Notes under the pieces: model-generated
The model's database searches: none
What the model was told of the DNA's origin: nothing
What the model saw: the letters and a program-made list of their open reading frames with translations, nothing else
Assembly (NCBI GenBank): GCA_015487455.1
Contig: WFPR01000233.1
Span: 1 to 5,559 of the forward strand
Direction of reading: 5' to 3'
Origin: Candidatus Bipolaricaulota bacterium
GTDB lineage: Bacteria > Bipolaricaulota > Bipolaricaulia > RBG-16-55-9
DNA: 5,559 nt
Made by a program: the position numbers and the translations under genes
In this document: piece after piece, positions 1 through 5,259 of the stretch
Layout: the number at the start of each line of letters is the position of its first letter
How positions within the stretch are numbered: position 1 is the first letter of the stretch

Positions 1-1
1 G

Positions 2-1084
2 CTGGGGGCCTGGGCCGTCTTCCTGGCGCTCGCGCTCGGGCTGCTCCCGGCCGTCGAGGCGACGTACCACTGGCTGGGGCTCGGCCCGCTGCGGAGCCGG
101 GCGTGGGTTGAGGACGACTTCCCCCTGCTCTCGGGCCTGAACTCCGCGCTGGCCGGGCTGTTCCTGCTCGGGGTCCTCGCGGCCAAAACCCTCCTGGAGC
201 TGCGCTTGAGCCCGTCGCGGCCGGTCGAGCCCCCGACTGAACCGACCCAAGGCCGGGCGTTCTCCCGCTCGGCCCTCAAGCTGGGCTTGCTCGGCCTGAT
301 CGTCCTGGGGCTGGGCGCGCTGCTCCCGCCCCCGTACGCCCTGAACGAGTTCGACACGCGGGTCCCGCCGCCCGCGCCGCCGTCGCTCGAGCACCCGCTG
401 GGCACGGACACGGAGGGCCGCGACGTGCTCTCCCTGCTGATGGCGCGGGCGCGCTCCACGCTGCTCTATATCGGGCCCGCCGGGCTGGGGGCCGCGGCCC
501 TCGGGCTCGGATGGGGTCTTCTGGTCAGCCTCTTGCTGGGATTGAGGGCGAGGGCCCGTGGGCTCGCCGCGCTCGGCCTTGGGCTCGCGGCGCGGGCGCT
601 GACCGCGCTGGCCTACGCGCCCCTGCTGCTGCACTTCCTCTACACCCAGGGCTTGGCGGCCCTGCGGCCGGGCCTGCCGGCGTGGGCCTGGGGGGCGCTG
701 CTGAGCCTGCCTTGGGCCTTTCACGCGCTCTCCTCCTTCCCGTCCTTCCCGTCCGGGGAGGGCTCGACGGGCGGCCATCGGCGGGCAGGGTCGTGGCTCA
801 CGAGGGCCGGAGCGGCCGTGTGCGTGGGGGCCGGGGTCGCGGCCTTGGACGCGGCCCTGCGCTTCCCCTTCGGCGTCGTCCTCAGCCCGTGGCGCCTCCA
901 GGAGCCCCTGCAGCGCTGGTGGCTCTTCTGGACCGAGATGCTGTTGATCTGGGTCGCGGCGCTCGCGCCCCTCGCGCTCGGCTGGGCGGGGGCGCTCCGA
1001 CTTGACCGCGACGCCCGGCGGGCCTACAATCTTAGCAGTCAAAATTCGACCCTGCTAAATCGCGTCGAGACGGAAAGGGGGTGA
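2..1084 (+). CDS. Fused DppB-DppC-like (OppB-OppC-like) ABC transporter permease, 5' end cut by window
   Basis: Inner-membrane permease of the peptide/nickel ABC importer class (binding_protein-dependent transport family). The frame is open from base 2, giving 360 visible residues. The first ~70 look like the end of an OppB/DppB subunit: AVEATYHWLGLGPL matches the family's VVETVFSWPGLG-type segment, and DDFPLLSGLN followed by a hydrophobic helix matches the usual RDYPLVQG end. No stop follows. The frame continues into an OppC/DppC N-terminal part with a membrane helix, then PPPAPPSLEHPLGTDTEGRD (about bases 365-424), the OppC hallmark. Several hydrophobic helices follow. The EAA loop expected between about 715 and 810 is not recognisable; that stretch is Ser/Pro/Gly-rich and has a 9-bp tandem repeat. 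A TTG at 206 with GGAG 6 nt upstream could be an internal start for a separate OppC chain. The last ~20 codons overlap the promoter and leader of the next gene. Family call is confident; transport competence is uncertain. Confidence 0.8.
   Translation: MGAWAVFLALALGLLPAVEATYHWLGLGPLRSRAWVEDDFPLLSGLNSALAGLFLLGVLAAKTLLELRLSPSRPVEPPTEPTQGRAFSRSALKLGLLGLIVLGLGALLPPPYALNEFDTRVPPPAPPSLEHPLGTDTEGRDVLSLLMARARSTLLYIGPAGLGAAALGLGWGLLVSLLLGLRARARGLAALGLGLAARALTALAYAPLLLHFLYTQGLAALRPGLPAWAWGALLSLPWAFHALSSFPSFPSGEGSTGGHRRAGSWLTRAGAAVCVGAGVAALDAALRFPFGVVLSPWRLQEPLQRWWLFWTEMLLIWVAALAPLALGWAGALRLDRDARRAYNLSSQNSTLLNRVETERG
737..754 (+). repeat. 9-bp tandem repeat (TTCCCGTCC x2) inside the permease gene
   Basis: Two perfect copies of TTCCCGTCC follow TCCTCC. 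Being 9 bp they keep the frame and encode a repeated Phe-Pro-Ser. The repeat lies where an OppC-type permease would carry its EAA coupling loop, so it may mark replication slippage in a segment under relaxed constraint. Confidence 0.7.
1002..1030 (+). promoter_or_regulatory. Sigma70-type promoter for the metallophosphoesterase-like gene
   Basis: TTGACC (1002-1007), a 17-bp spacer and TACAAT (1025-1030) match the housekeeping consensus TTGACA-N17-TATAAT at 5/6 and 5/6. The promoter sits inside the last codons of the upstream permease gene. Transcription would start near 1036-1038, leaving a leader of about 55 nt before the ATG at 1091. The AT-rich stretch 1025-1060 stands out from the GC-rich surroundings. 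Not tested experimentally. Confidence 0.7.
1032..1058. promoter_or_regulatory. CIRCE-like inverted repeat, candidate operator overlapping the transcription start
   Basis: TTAGCAG (1032-1038) and CTGCTAA (1052-1058) form a perfect 7-bp inverted repeat starting two bases after the -10. The HrcA-binding CIRCE consensus is TTAGCACTC-N9-GAGTGCTAA. Here the layout is TTAGCAGTC-N9-CCCTGCTAA with identical spacing, matching 14 of 18 consensus positions, including all six outer positions on each side. The inner positions of the right arm do not match. It could instead be the site of another repressor or an RNA hairpin at the mRNA 5' end. The operator-like position is observed; the regulator is inferred. 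Confidence 0.45.
1074..1084 (+). promoter_or_regulatory. Strong Shine-Dalgarno for the metallophosphoesterase-like gene
   Basis: AAAGGGGGTGA is nearly complementary to the 16S rRNA 3' end (consensus AAGGAGGTGA, one change), 6 nt before the ATG at 1091. Its TGA is also the stop codon of the permease gene, so a ribosome finishing the permease stops on this site, which would suit translational coupling. It fixes the start of the downstream gene at 1091. Confidence 0.7.
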
Positions 1085-1090
1085 GACGAG

Positions 1091-1819
1091 ATGGCCCTTC
1101 GACGGTTTCTCGTGGCCGGGCGGCTGCACGGCAGCGAGGCGGCCCTCAAGAAGCTGGAGGACGCGCTGAACGCGCGCCAGCCCGACGCGCTGCTCTTCGT
1201 CGGCGGGGTGCTCGACCCCACCCCGCGGCCTGCGGATCGCCGCCGGGCCGCGGAGCGCCTGCACGACGACTTCGTCTTCTTGGAGAGGTTCTTCGAGGCG
1301 CTCGGGCGGACGGGCGTCTACGCGGCGGTGATCCCCGGCCCCGAGGACGCCCCGCTGCGCGAGTTCCTGAAGGTGGGCCTGAACGCCGAGGTCGACTTCC
1401 CGAACGTCCACCTGGCGCACGCGACGCTGCTCGAGGACGGCGAGACGGCCCTCGAGGGGATCGGCGGGGAGCTGACCCACCACGAGGACAGCGGCGACCA
1501 CGTCGTGCGCGTCTCCAAGGGCCTGGCGGAGTACTTCCTGCGCGGGCTGTGGCGCTCGGAGAAGCCCCTCAAGGTGCTGCTGGTGGCCGTCCCGCCCACG
1601 GGGAAGCTCGGCGGCGAGGAGGGCAACCCCATCGTCACCGAGTTCATCGACAGCTACGCCCCGACGCTCTGCGCCGCCTCGGGCGAGAGCGAGCGGCGCG
1701 GCTGGGACCGCGTCGCCCACACGCTGATCGTCAACCCCGGTCGGCTCATCTCCGGCTCGGCCGCCTGGGTCGACCTCACCCAGCCCCACGGCCAGCAGGT
1801 CGAGCTGCTCGACTTGTAA
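1091..1819 (+). CDS. Metallophosphoesterase-fold protein lacking most metal ligands (probable pseudoenzyme)
   Basis: Protein of 242 residues with the layout of small Icc/YfcE-like calcineurin-type phosphoesterases. Segments line up in order: residues 7-14 (LVAGRLHG) with the first D-x-H motif, 34-42 (LLFVGGVLD) with the GD motif, 80-86 (VIPGPED) with GNHD, 162-169 (VLLVAVPP) with the THxPP strand, and 192-216 ending in LIVNPG with the GHxH...NPGS region. The metal ligands are mostly replaced: D to R11, D to G39, N and H to P84 and E85, H to A166, and GHxH to a Ser/Gly/Glu stretch. H13 and D86 remain. Hydrolysis by the usual two-metal mechanism is therefore unlikely; a structural, sensory or binding role is inferred. 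The reading frame is intact with GC-rich codons like its neighbours, so it is not an obvious pseudogene. It has its own promoter, and the next gene follows after 65 bp. Confidence 0.7.
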   Translation: MALRRFLVAGRLHGSEAALKKLEDALNARQPDALLFVGGVLDPTPRPADRRRAAERLHDDFVFLERFFEALGRTGVYAAVIPGPEDAPLREFLKVGLNAEVDFPNVHLAHATLLEDGETALEGIGGELTHHEDSGDHVVRVSKGLAEYFLRGLWRSEKPLKVLLVAVPPTGKLGGEEGNPIVTEFIDSYAPTLCAASGESERRGWDRVAHTLIVNPGRLISGSAAWVDLTQPHGQQVELLDL

Positions 1820-1834
1820 TCGTCTTGTAATCGT
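1813..1834. repeat. 11-bp tandem repeat across the stop codon
   Basis: CTTGTAATCGT occurs twice back to back (1813-1823 and 1824-1834). The first copy holds the TAA stop of the metallophosphoesterase-like gene (1817-1819); the second lies downstream and supplies the TTGTAA that could serve as -35 of the next promoter. It looks like a slippage duplication. Confidence 0.8.
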
Positions 1835-1853
1835 CGGGGGCGGGCGCTACGCT
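1825..1853 (+). promoter_or_regulatory. Possible promoter for the release-factor-like gene
   Basis: TTGTAA (1825-1830), a 17-bp spacer and TACGCT (1848-1853) resemble -35 and -10 elements, matching consensus at 4/6 and 3/6. Transcription would begin near 1860, some 25 nt before the ATG. The spacing is right, but the -10 is weak and the gene could also be read from the promoter at 1002. Confidence 0.35.
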
Positions 1854-1884
1854 CGGCCCACCGTCGTCAAGGAGGGGGAAGGCC

Positions 1885-3057
1885 ATGGTCCTCTACCTCG
1901 ACCAGATCGAGCGGCTGCTGCAGCACCGCAGCCGGGAGCACCCCGTCGTCAGCGTCTACTTGAACGTCACGCCGCCGCGGAACGTCATAAGCGAGCTGAA
2001 CTCGCTGCTGCACACGACGGGCAAGCGTCTGGAGCAAAGCGGGCACTTCACCCGGCCCCAGCTCCGCGAGCTGGAGAGGCTCTTCGAGCGCATCGAGGCG
2101 CACGTCCGCGAGAACAGGGAGCGCTTCGAGAACACGCGGCTCCTGGTGCTGTTCGCCAGCGCCGAGGGGCTCTGGCAGGAGTACCGGCTGCCGCTGGCGC
2201 TCCCCAGCCGGGTCGTCGTGGAGTTCGACCCCTACACCCGCCCGCTGACGGTCCTGCTCGACGAGTTCGAGCACTACGCCGTGCTGGTGACGGACGCGCG
2301 CAAGGCGCGGCTCTTCTCGCTGTACTTGGGCGACTTCGAGGAGCACCCCGACGTCTTCGTGGTGGACGACACGCCCACGCGGCCTCGGGTGAGCGTCTCG
2401 CTCACGCGGTCGAGGGGGAGCGGCGTCTGGGGCGGGCTGGCCGACACCCGGATCCAGCGCCACGTTGAGGACCACGTCCATCGGCACTTAAAGCGCGTGG
2501 CCGACCGGACGTTCCAGCTCTTCCAGCGGAAGAAGTTCGACTTGCTGATCCTGGGGGCGCCCGAGGATAAAATCCTGCCCTGGCTGAAGGACCACCTGCA
2601 CAGCTACCTTCAGGAACGGCTGGCGGGCGAGTTCCACGCCCGGCCCGACTGGAACGAGGCCCGGCTCAAGGAGGAGGCCCTGAAGGTCGCGCAGCGCTGG
2701 GAGCGCCAGCACGAGGAGAGGCTGATCAGGAGGCTGCTCGAGCTGCACGGCCACAAAGACAAAGGCGTCGTCGGGCTCGAGCCCACGCTGAACGCCCTCA
2801 TGCTGGGTCAAGTGCACACGCTGGTCGTCCAGCACGACTTTCGGGCGAAGGGGGCCGCCTGTCCGAACGATCACCATCTGGCGCTCGAGCCGGGGCCGTG
2901 CCCGCTCTGCGGCGCCGAGCTGGAGCCCGTGGACGACCTGATTGACGAGATGGTCGAGGAGGCCATCGCCCAGAACGCCGAGATCGAGCACGTCTTCACC
3001 CGGCACGAGGGCTTCTCGGAGCACGGCGTCGGCGCGATCCTGCGCTTCACGCTCTAG
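1885..3057 (+). CDS. Bacterial aRF1/eRF1-related protein (baeRF-type) with GGL in place of GGQ
   Basis: Protein of 390 residues resembling archaeal/eukaryotic release factor 1 (bacterial baeRF group, family 10-like by memory). The N-terminal domain holds HPVVSVYLNVTP (19-30), typical of these bacterial forms. The middle domain has YAVLVTDARKARLFSLYLG (131-149), then GSGVWGGLADTRIQRHVEDH (178-197), corresponding to the GGQ loop and following helix of aRF1 (KGGQSQARFARLREE). Here it reads GGL (183-185), so the catalytic Gln of peptidyl-tRNA hydrolysis is absent, as in many bacterial members. The C-terminal domain shows VGLEPTLNALMLGQVHTLVV (296-315), as in eRF1 domain 3, then a probable zinc site with C326, H330 or H331, C339 and C342. 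A cytoplasmic ribosome-associated rescue, hibernation or quality-control role is inferred. AAGGAGG at 1869-1875, 9 nt before the ATG, fixes the start. Family confident; function not. Confidence 0.75.
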   Translation: MVLYLDQIERLLQHRSREHPVVSVYLNVTPPRNVISELNSLLHTTGKRLEQSGHFTRPQLRELERLFERIEAHVRENRERFENTRLLVLFASAEGLWQEYRLPLALPSRVVVEFDPYTRPLTVLLDEFEHYAVLVTDARKARLFSLYLGDFEEHPDVFVVDDTPTRPRVSVSLTRSRGSGVWGGLADTRIQRHVEDHVHRHLKRVADRTFQLFQRKKFDLLILGAPEDKILPWLKDHLHSYLQERLAGEFHARPDWNEARLKEEALKVAQRWERQHEERLIRRLLELHGHKDKGVVGLEPTLNALMLGQVHTLVVQHDFRAKGAACPNDHHLALEPGPCPLCGAELEPVDDLIDEMVEEAIAQNAEIEHVFTRHEGFSEHGVGAILRFTL

Positions 3058-3074
3058 CTCTGGCTTCATCAACG

Positions 3075-3101
3075 CTTCGCTTGAGGGGGAATTAAGCGAA
3101 G
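3075..3101 (+). promoter_or_regulatory. RNA hairpin displaying the Shine-Dalgarno of the HAD gene
   Basis: CTTCGCTT (3075-3082) and AAGCGAAG (3094-3101) are perfect inverted repeats. As RNA the stem extends by a G-U and an A-U pair to 10 bp, leaving a 7-nt loop GGGGGAA (3085-3091) that is the ribosome binding site. The ATG starts at 3102, directly after the stem. In a linear leader the SD would be about 12 nt from the ATG, longer than usual; folding brings it closer or limits access. No T-run follows, so it is not an intrinsic terminator. Could be a translational switch or protein-binding site. Confidence 0.6.
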
Positions 3102-3761
3102 ATGCCCCTCAAGGCCGTCCTGTTCGACCTGGACGGGCTCCTCACCAACACGGAGGAGCTGCACCTGGAGGCGTGGCGGCGGGCGCTCCGGGAGCGCGGC
3201 GTCGAGGTCACGCCGGAGGAGTACGCCGAGCTGTGGATCCGGCGCGGGCTCGGCCCCCGCGACGTTTTAAAGCTCAAGAAGCTCGAGGGCAAGCTGGACG
3301 TGGAGGCGCTCATGCGCCGGAAGGACGAGCTGTTTCGGGAGCTGGCCGAACGGCGCCTGGCGCTGCTGCCCGGCGCGCTCGAGCTGCTGCGCGCCCTCAA
3401 GGCAAAGGGGCTGAAGCTCGCGCTGGTGACGTCGGCCCGAAGGCCCGCCGTCGACGTCGTGCTCGACCGGCTGAAGCTGCGCGACTTCTTCGACGTGATC
3501 GTCACGAACGAGGACGTGCGGCGCAGCAAGCCCGACCCGGAGCCGTTCCTCGTCGCGGCCGAGCGATTGGAGGTCCGCCCTTCAGACTGCGTCGTGCTGG
3601 AGGACGCGGAGAAGGGCGTGGTGGCGGCCAAGCGGGCCGGGATGCGCGTGATCGCCGTCCCCAACGGCCTCACCCGCGACAACGACTTCTCCCAGGCGGA
3701 CGCCGTGGTGGGATCGCTGGAGGAGCTGAGCCCCGAGCGCCTCCAAGCGCTCGTCGGCTAA
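3102..3761 (+). CDS. HAD-superfamily hydrolase, beta-phosphoglucomutase/phosphatase-like
   Basis: Complete 219-residue cytoplasmic HAD protein with a cap of the beta-phosphoglucomutase/phosphoglycolate phosphatase type. Motif I is FDLDGLLTNTE (8-18), with nucleophile D9 and general acid D11. Motif II is LVTS with T110. Motif III is K143 in RSKPDPEPF. Motif IV is VLEDAEKG with the metal-binding pair E167 and D168. A helical cap lies between motifs I and II (about 18-85). All catalytic residues are present, so it should be an active phosphatase or phosphomutase; the substrate cannot be read from sequence. It follows the release-factor-like gene by 44 bp with no promoter that I can see between, so it is probably co-transcribed. 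Its expression may be controlled by the hairpin at its start. Its stop codon overlaps the convergent esterase. Confidence 0.85.
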   Translation: MPLKAVLFDLDGLLTNTEELHLEAWRRALRERGVEVTPEEYAELWIRRGLGPRDVLKLKKLEGKLDVEALMRRKDELFRELAERRLALLPGALELLRALKAKGLKLALVTSARRPAVDVVLDRLKLRDFFDVIVTNEDVRRSKPDPEPFLVAAERLEVRPSDCVVLEDAEKGVVAAKRAGMRVIAVPNGLTRDNDFSQADAVVGSLEELSPERLQALVG

Positions 3762-4774
3762 GCCCTTGGGAATTGCTCCGAGATCCAGGGGAGCGAGCGG
3801 TCGTAGCGGTAGTCCAGATCCCGATGCGTGTCGTCGAACTCCTCGTAGACGTGCTCGATCCCCTTCGCGCGCAGGCGGGCCGAGAGCATCCGCGCCCCGG
3901 CGTACAGGCGATACTCGTCGCGGGTGCCGCAGTCCACAAAGATCTTGAGCCGGCGCAGGGCGGCCTCGTGCTCGGGCCGCTCGACGAGCCGCACCGGGTC
4001 CCAGGCCAGCCAGCGCCGCCAGACCGCCTGCACCAGCTCGCCCGTCCTGGGGTCGAAGGGCAAGTCGAACAAGTGGGGCTTGACGGCGGGGTTGGGCGAG
4101 TAGCAGGCGCTCATCGCCAGCACGTTCATCGTCAGGAAGTCCTCGGGGGTCCTCTTGGGCTTGGCGTAGAACTGCTCCAAAAACCCCCGGACGCCGCCGC
4201 GCCTCTCCAGCGCGATCATCGCGGGCGGGAAGTCGGGCAGGTAGCAGTACTCGAAGCCCATGTCCCCGCTGTGCGAGACGACGATCCCGAAGACGTCCGG
4301 GTGGCGCAGCCCCAACACCAAGGCCCCAAACCCGCCGCTCGACCGCCCCATCACGGCCCGGAAGGCGGGCTCCGGGATCGTTCTGTACCGGGCGTCGACG
4401 AACGGGACCAGCTCCTCGACGAGGTGGGTCTCGTAGCGCCCGGTCGCTTCTGAGTCTAAGTACTGGCTGCCGCCGTAGCGGGTGAAGCAATCGGGCATCA
4501 CGACGATCGCGGGGCGCATCCGGACTTGGGCGATCAGGCGGTCCAGGCGCTCGTCGAGCGCCTCGGAGAAGCCCCGGCGGTTGAGCAGCGCGCGGCCGAA
4601 GCCGCCGAAGCCCGCCAGGACGTAGATCACGGGGTAGCGCTCCTGCTCGTTCTCGTAGCCCGGCGGAAGATAAACGGGCACCTCGCGCACGTGGGGGTCG
4701 CCCAGCGGGTTGCCCTTCAGCGCTCGGCTCTCGACGCGCTCGATCACGACCGTGCCCCGGGTCACGCCCGCCAT
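3758..4774 (-). CDS. Putative esterase, alpha/beta-hydrolase fold (esterase D family)
   Basis: Protein of 338 residues of the Pfam Esterase family (PF00756; enterochelin esterase, antigen 85 and S-formylglutathione hydrolase relatives). The N-terminal part has VPVYLPPGYENEQERYPVIY (32-51) and LAGFGG (53-58), the strand and oxyanion region. The nucleophile elbow is GRSSGG with S145. Likely acid is D286 in CGTRDEY, and likely base is H317 in DDTHRDLDYR, both in order and at normal spacing. No signal peptide, so cytoplasmic hydrolysis of an ester is expected; substrate unknown. Its ATG (4772-4774) lies 8 bp after a -10 hexamer with no SD between, pointing to a leaderless mRNA. It diverges from the lipoprotein gene and converges on the HAD gene, overlapping it by 4 bp with no terminator room. 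Confidence 0.88.
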   Translation of the reverse strand: MAGVTRGTVVIERVESRALKGNPLGDPHVREVPVYLPPGYENEQERYPVIYVLAGFGGFGRALLNRRGFSEALDERLDRLIAQVRMRPAIVVMPDCFTRYGGSQYLDSEATGRYETHLVEELVPFVDARYRTIPEPAFRAVMGRSSGGFGALVLGLRHPDVFGIVVSHSGDMGFEYCYLPDFPPAMIALERRGGVRGFLEQFYAKPKRTPEDFLTMNVLAMSACYSPNPAVKPHLFDLPFDPRTGELVQAVWRRWLAWDPVRLVERPEHEAALRRLKIFVDCGTRDEYRLYAGARMLSARLRAKGIEHVYEEFDDTHRDLDYRYDRSLPWISEQFPRA

Positions 4775-4782
4775 GGCCCGCC

Positions 4783-4811
4783 ATTGTAGCCCGACGAGGG
4801 CGGCTTGCCCA
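4783..4811 (-). promoter_or_regulatory. Esterase promoter (leaderless)
   Basis: Read on the minus strand: TGGGCA (4811-4806), 17-bp spacer, TACAAT (4788-4783). Matches to consensus are 4/6 and 5/6. The ATG begins 8 bp after the -10, so the transcript probably starts at or next to the A of the start codon. The -35 overlaps the -35 of the divergent lipoprotein promoter. Confidence 0.6.
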
Positions 4812-4833
4812 GCGCCCTTGAGGGCCTTATGCT
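4805..4833 (+). promoter_or_regulatory. Lipoprotein-gene promoter (leaderless), sharing its -35 region
   Basis: TTGCCC (4805-4810), 17-bp spacer, TATGCT (4828-4833); each hexamer matches consensus at 4/6. The ATG begins at 4842, 8 bp after the -10, with no properly placed SD. The -35 overlaps that of the esterase promoter on the opposite strand by 5 bp, so one polymerase may exclude the other. Confidence 0.5.
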
Positions 4834-4841
4834 AAGGGCCC
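4814..4841. repeat. Nested GGGCC-type inverted repeats over the lipoprotein -10
   Basis: GCCCT-TG-AGGGC (4814-4825) lies in the promoter spacer. GGGCCTTA (4822-4829) pairs with TAAGGGCCC (4833-4841) around TGC with one extra base, centred on the -10. AGGGCC occurs at 4821 and again at 4835. This could be a repressor site; GC-rich background makes chance occurrence possible. Confidence 0.4.
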
Positions 4842-5231
4842 ATGGAGGGAGGACGCGCGCTCAAACGCACACGCGCACGCTGGCGGCGGAGGGCGACGGC
4901 GGCGCTCGTCGGGGTGGTGCTCGGCCTCGGCCTCGGGGGCTGCTTCCACGCCCAGGACGAGCGGCCCGGCCCGCCCCCGGCGCCGCCCGTCGAGACCCGC
5001 GTCGAGGGCACGGGCACCGTCGTCTTCGTGGAGCTGGAGGGGGGCTTTTACGGGATCGTCGCGGACGACGGCGCGCGCTACGAGCCCCTCAACCTCCCCG
5101 CGGAGTTCCAGCAGGACGGGCTGCGGGTGCGCTTCCGGGCGCGGGTGCTGAAGGACGTCGCGAGCGTTCACATGTGGGGACGGCCCGTCGAGCTGCTCCA
5201 GATCGAGGCGCTCGAGGGGCCGCGCCTGTAG
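4842..5231 (+). CDS. Small conserved lipoprotein of unknown function
   Basis: Protein of 129 residues. The start has a very basic n-region (many Arg/Lys in residues 5-17), a hydrophobic core ALVGVVLGLGLGG and a lipobox LGGC with lipidated C34, so it should be exported, cut before C34 and anchored to a membrane. A Pro-rich linker (41-49) follows, then a compact beta-rich domain from about 57 to 123 with the pattern GTVVFVELEGGFYGIVADDG, LNLPAEF, DGLRVRFRARV and VHMWGRPVELLQIEAL. Alternating strands suggest a small barrel; I recall similar uncharacterised proteins in other prokaryotes but cannot give a function. No other start codon lies nearby in frame, which supports the ATG at 4842. The transporter gene follows after 28 bp, so the two may be co-transcribed. 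Confidence 0.75.
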   Translation: MEGGRALKRTRARWRRRATAALVGVVLGLGLGGCFHAQDERPGPPPAPPVETRVEGTGTVVFVELEGGFYGIVADDGARYEPLNLPAEFQQDGLRVRFRARVLKDVASVHMWGRPVELLQIEALEGPRL

Positions 5232-5259
5232 CCCTTGCGATCGCGCTCTGCTCTGAGGG

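Noticed and set aside
206..1084. Separate OppC gene starting at TTG 206
   Set aside because: The same frame is open upstream to base 2 and encodes recognisable OppB sequence with no stop, so a fusion is the simpler reading. An additional internal start remains possible because GGAG lies 6 nt upstream.
1055..1789. Long minus-strand open frames opposite the phosphoesterase-like and baeRF genes
   Set aside because: They are rich in Arg, Ala, Gly and Pro, lack recognisable motifs, and mirror the third-codon GC bias of the plus-strand genes.
1835..1868. Possible terminator between the phosphoesterase-like and baeRF genes
   Set aside because: The GC-rich stretch gives no strong stem followed by a T-run.
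3075..3101. Hairpin as an intrinsic terminator of the baeRF gene
   Set aside because: No T-run follows; the stem runs straight into the ATG and holds the ribosome binding site in its loop.
2942..4453. 503-codon plus-strand open frame across the HAD and esterase genes
   Set aside because: Low-complexity Arg/Ala/Gly/Pro product spanning two well-supported genes on both strands; no domain seen.
5237..5244. GCGATCGC palindrome resembling the cyanobacterial HIP1 repeat
   Set aside because: Only one copy was noticed in the window, and none of the genes otherwise points to cyanobacteria.
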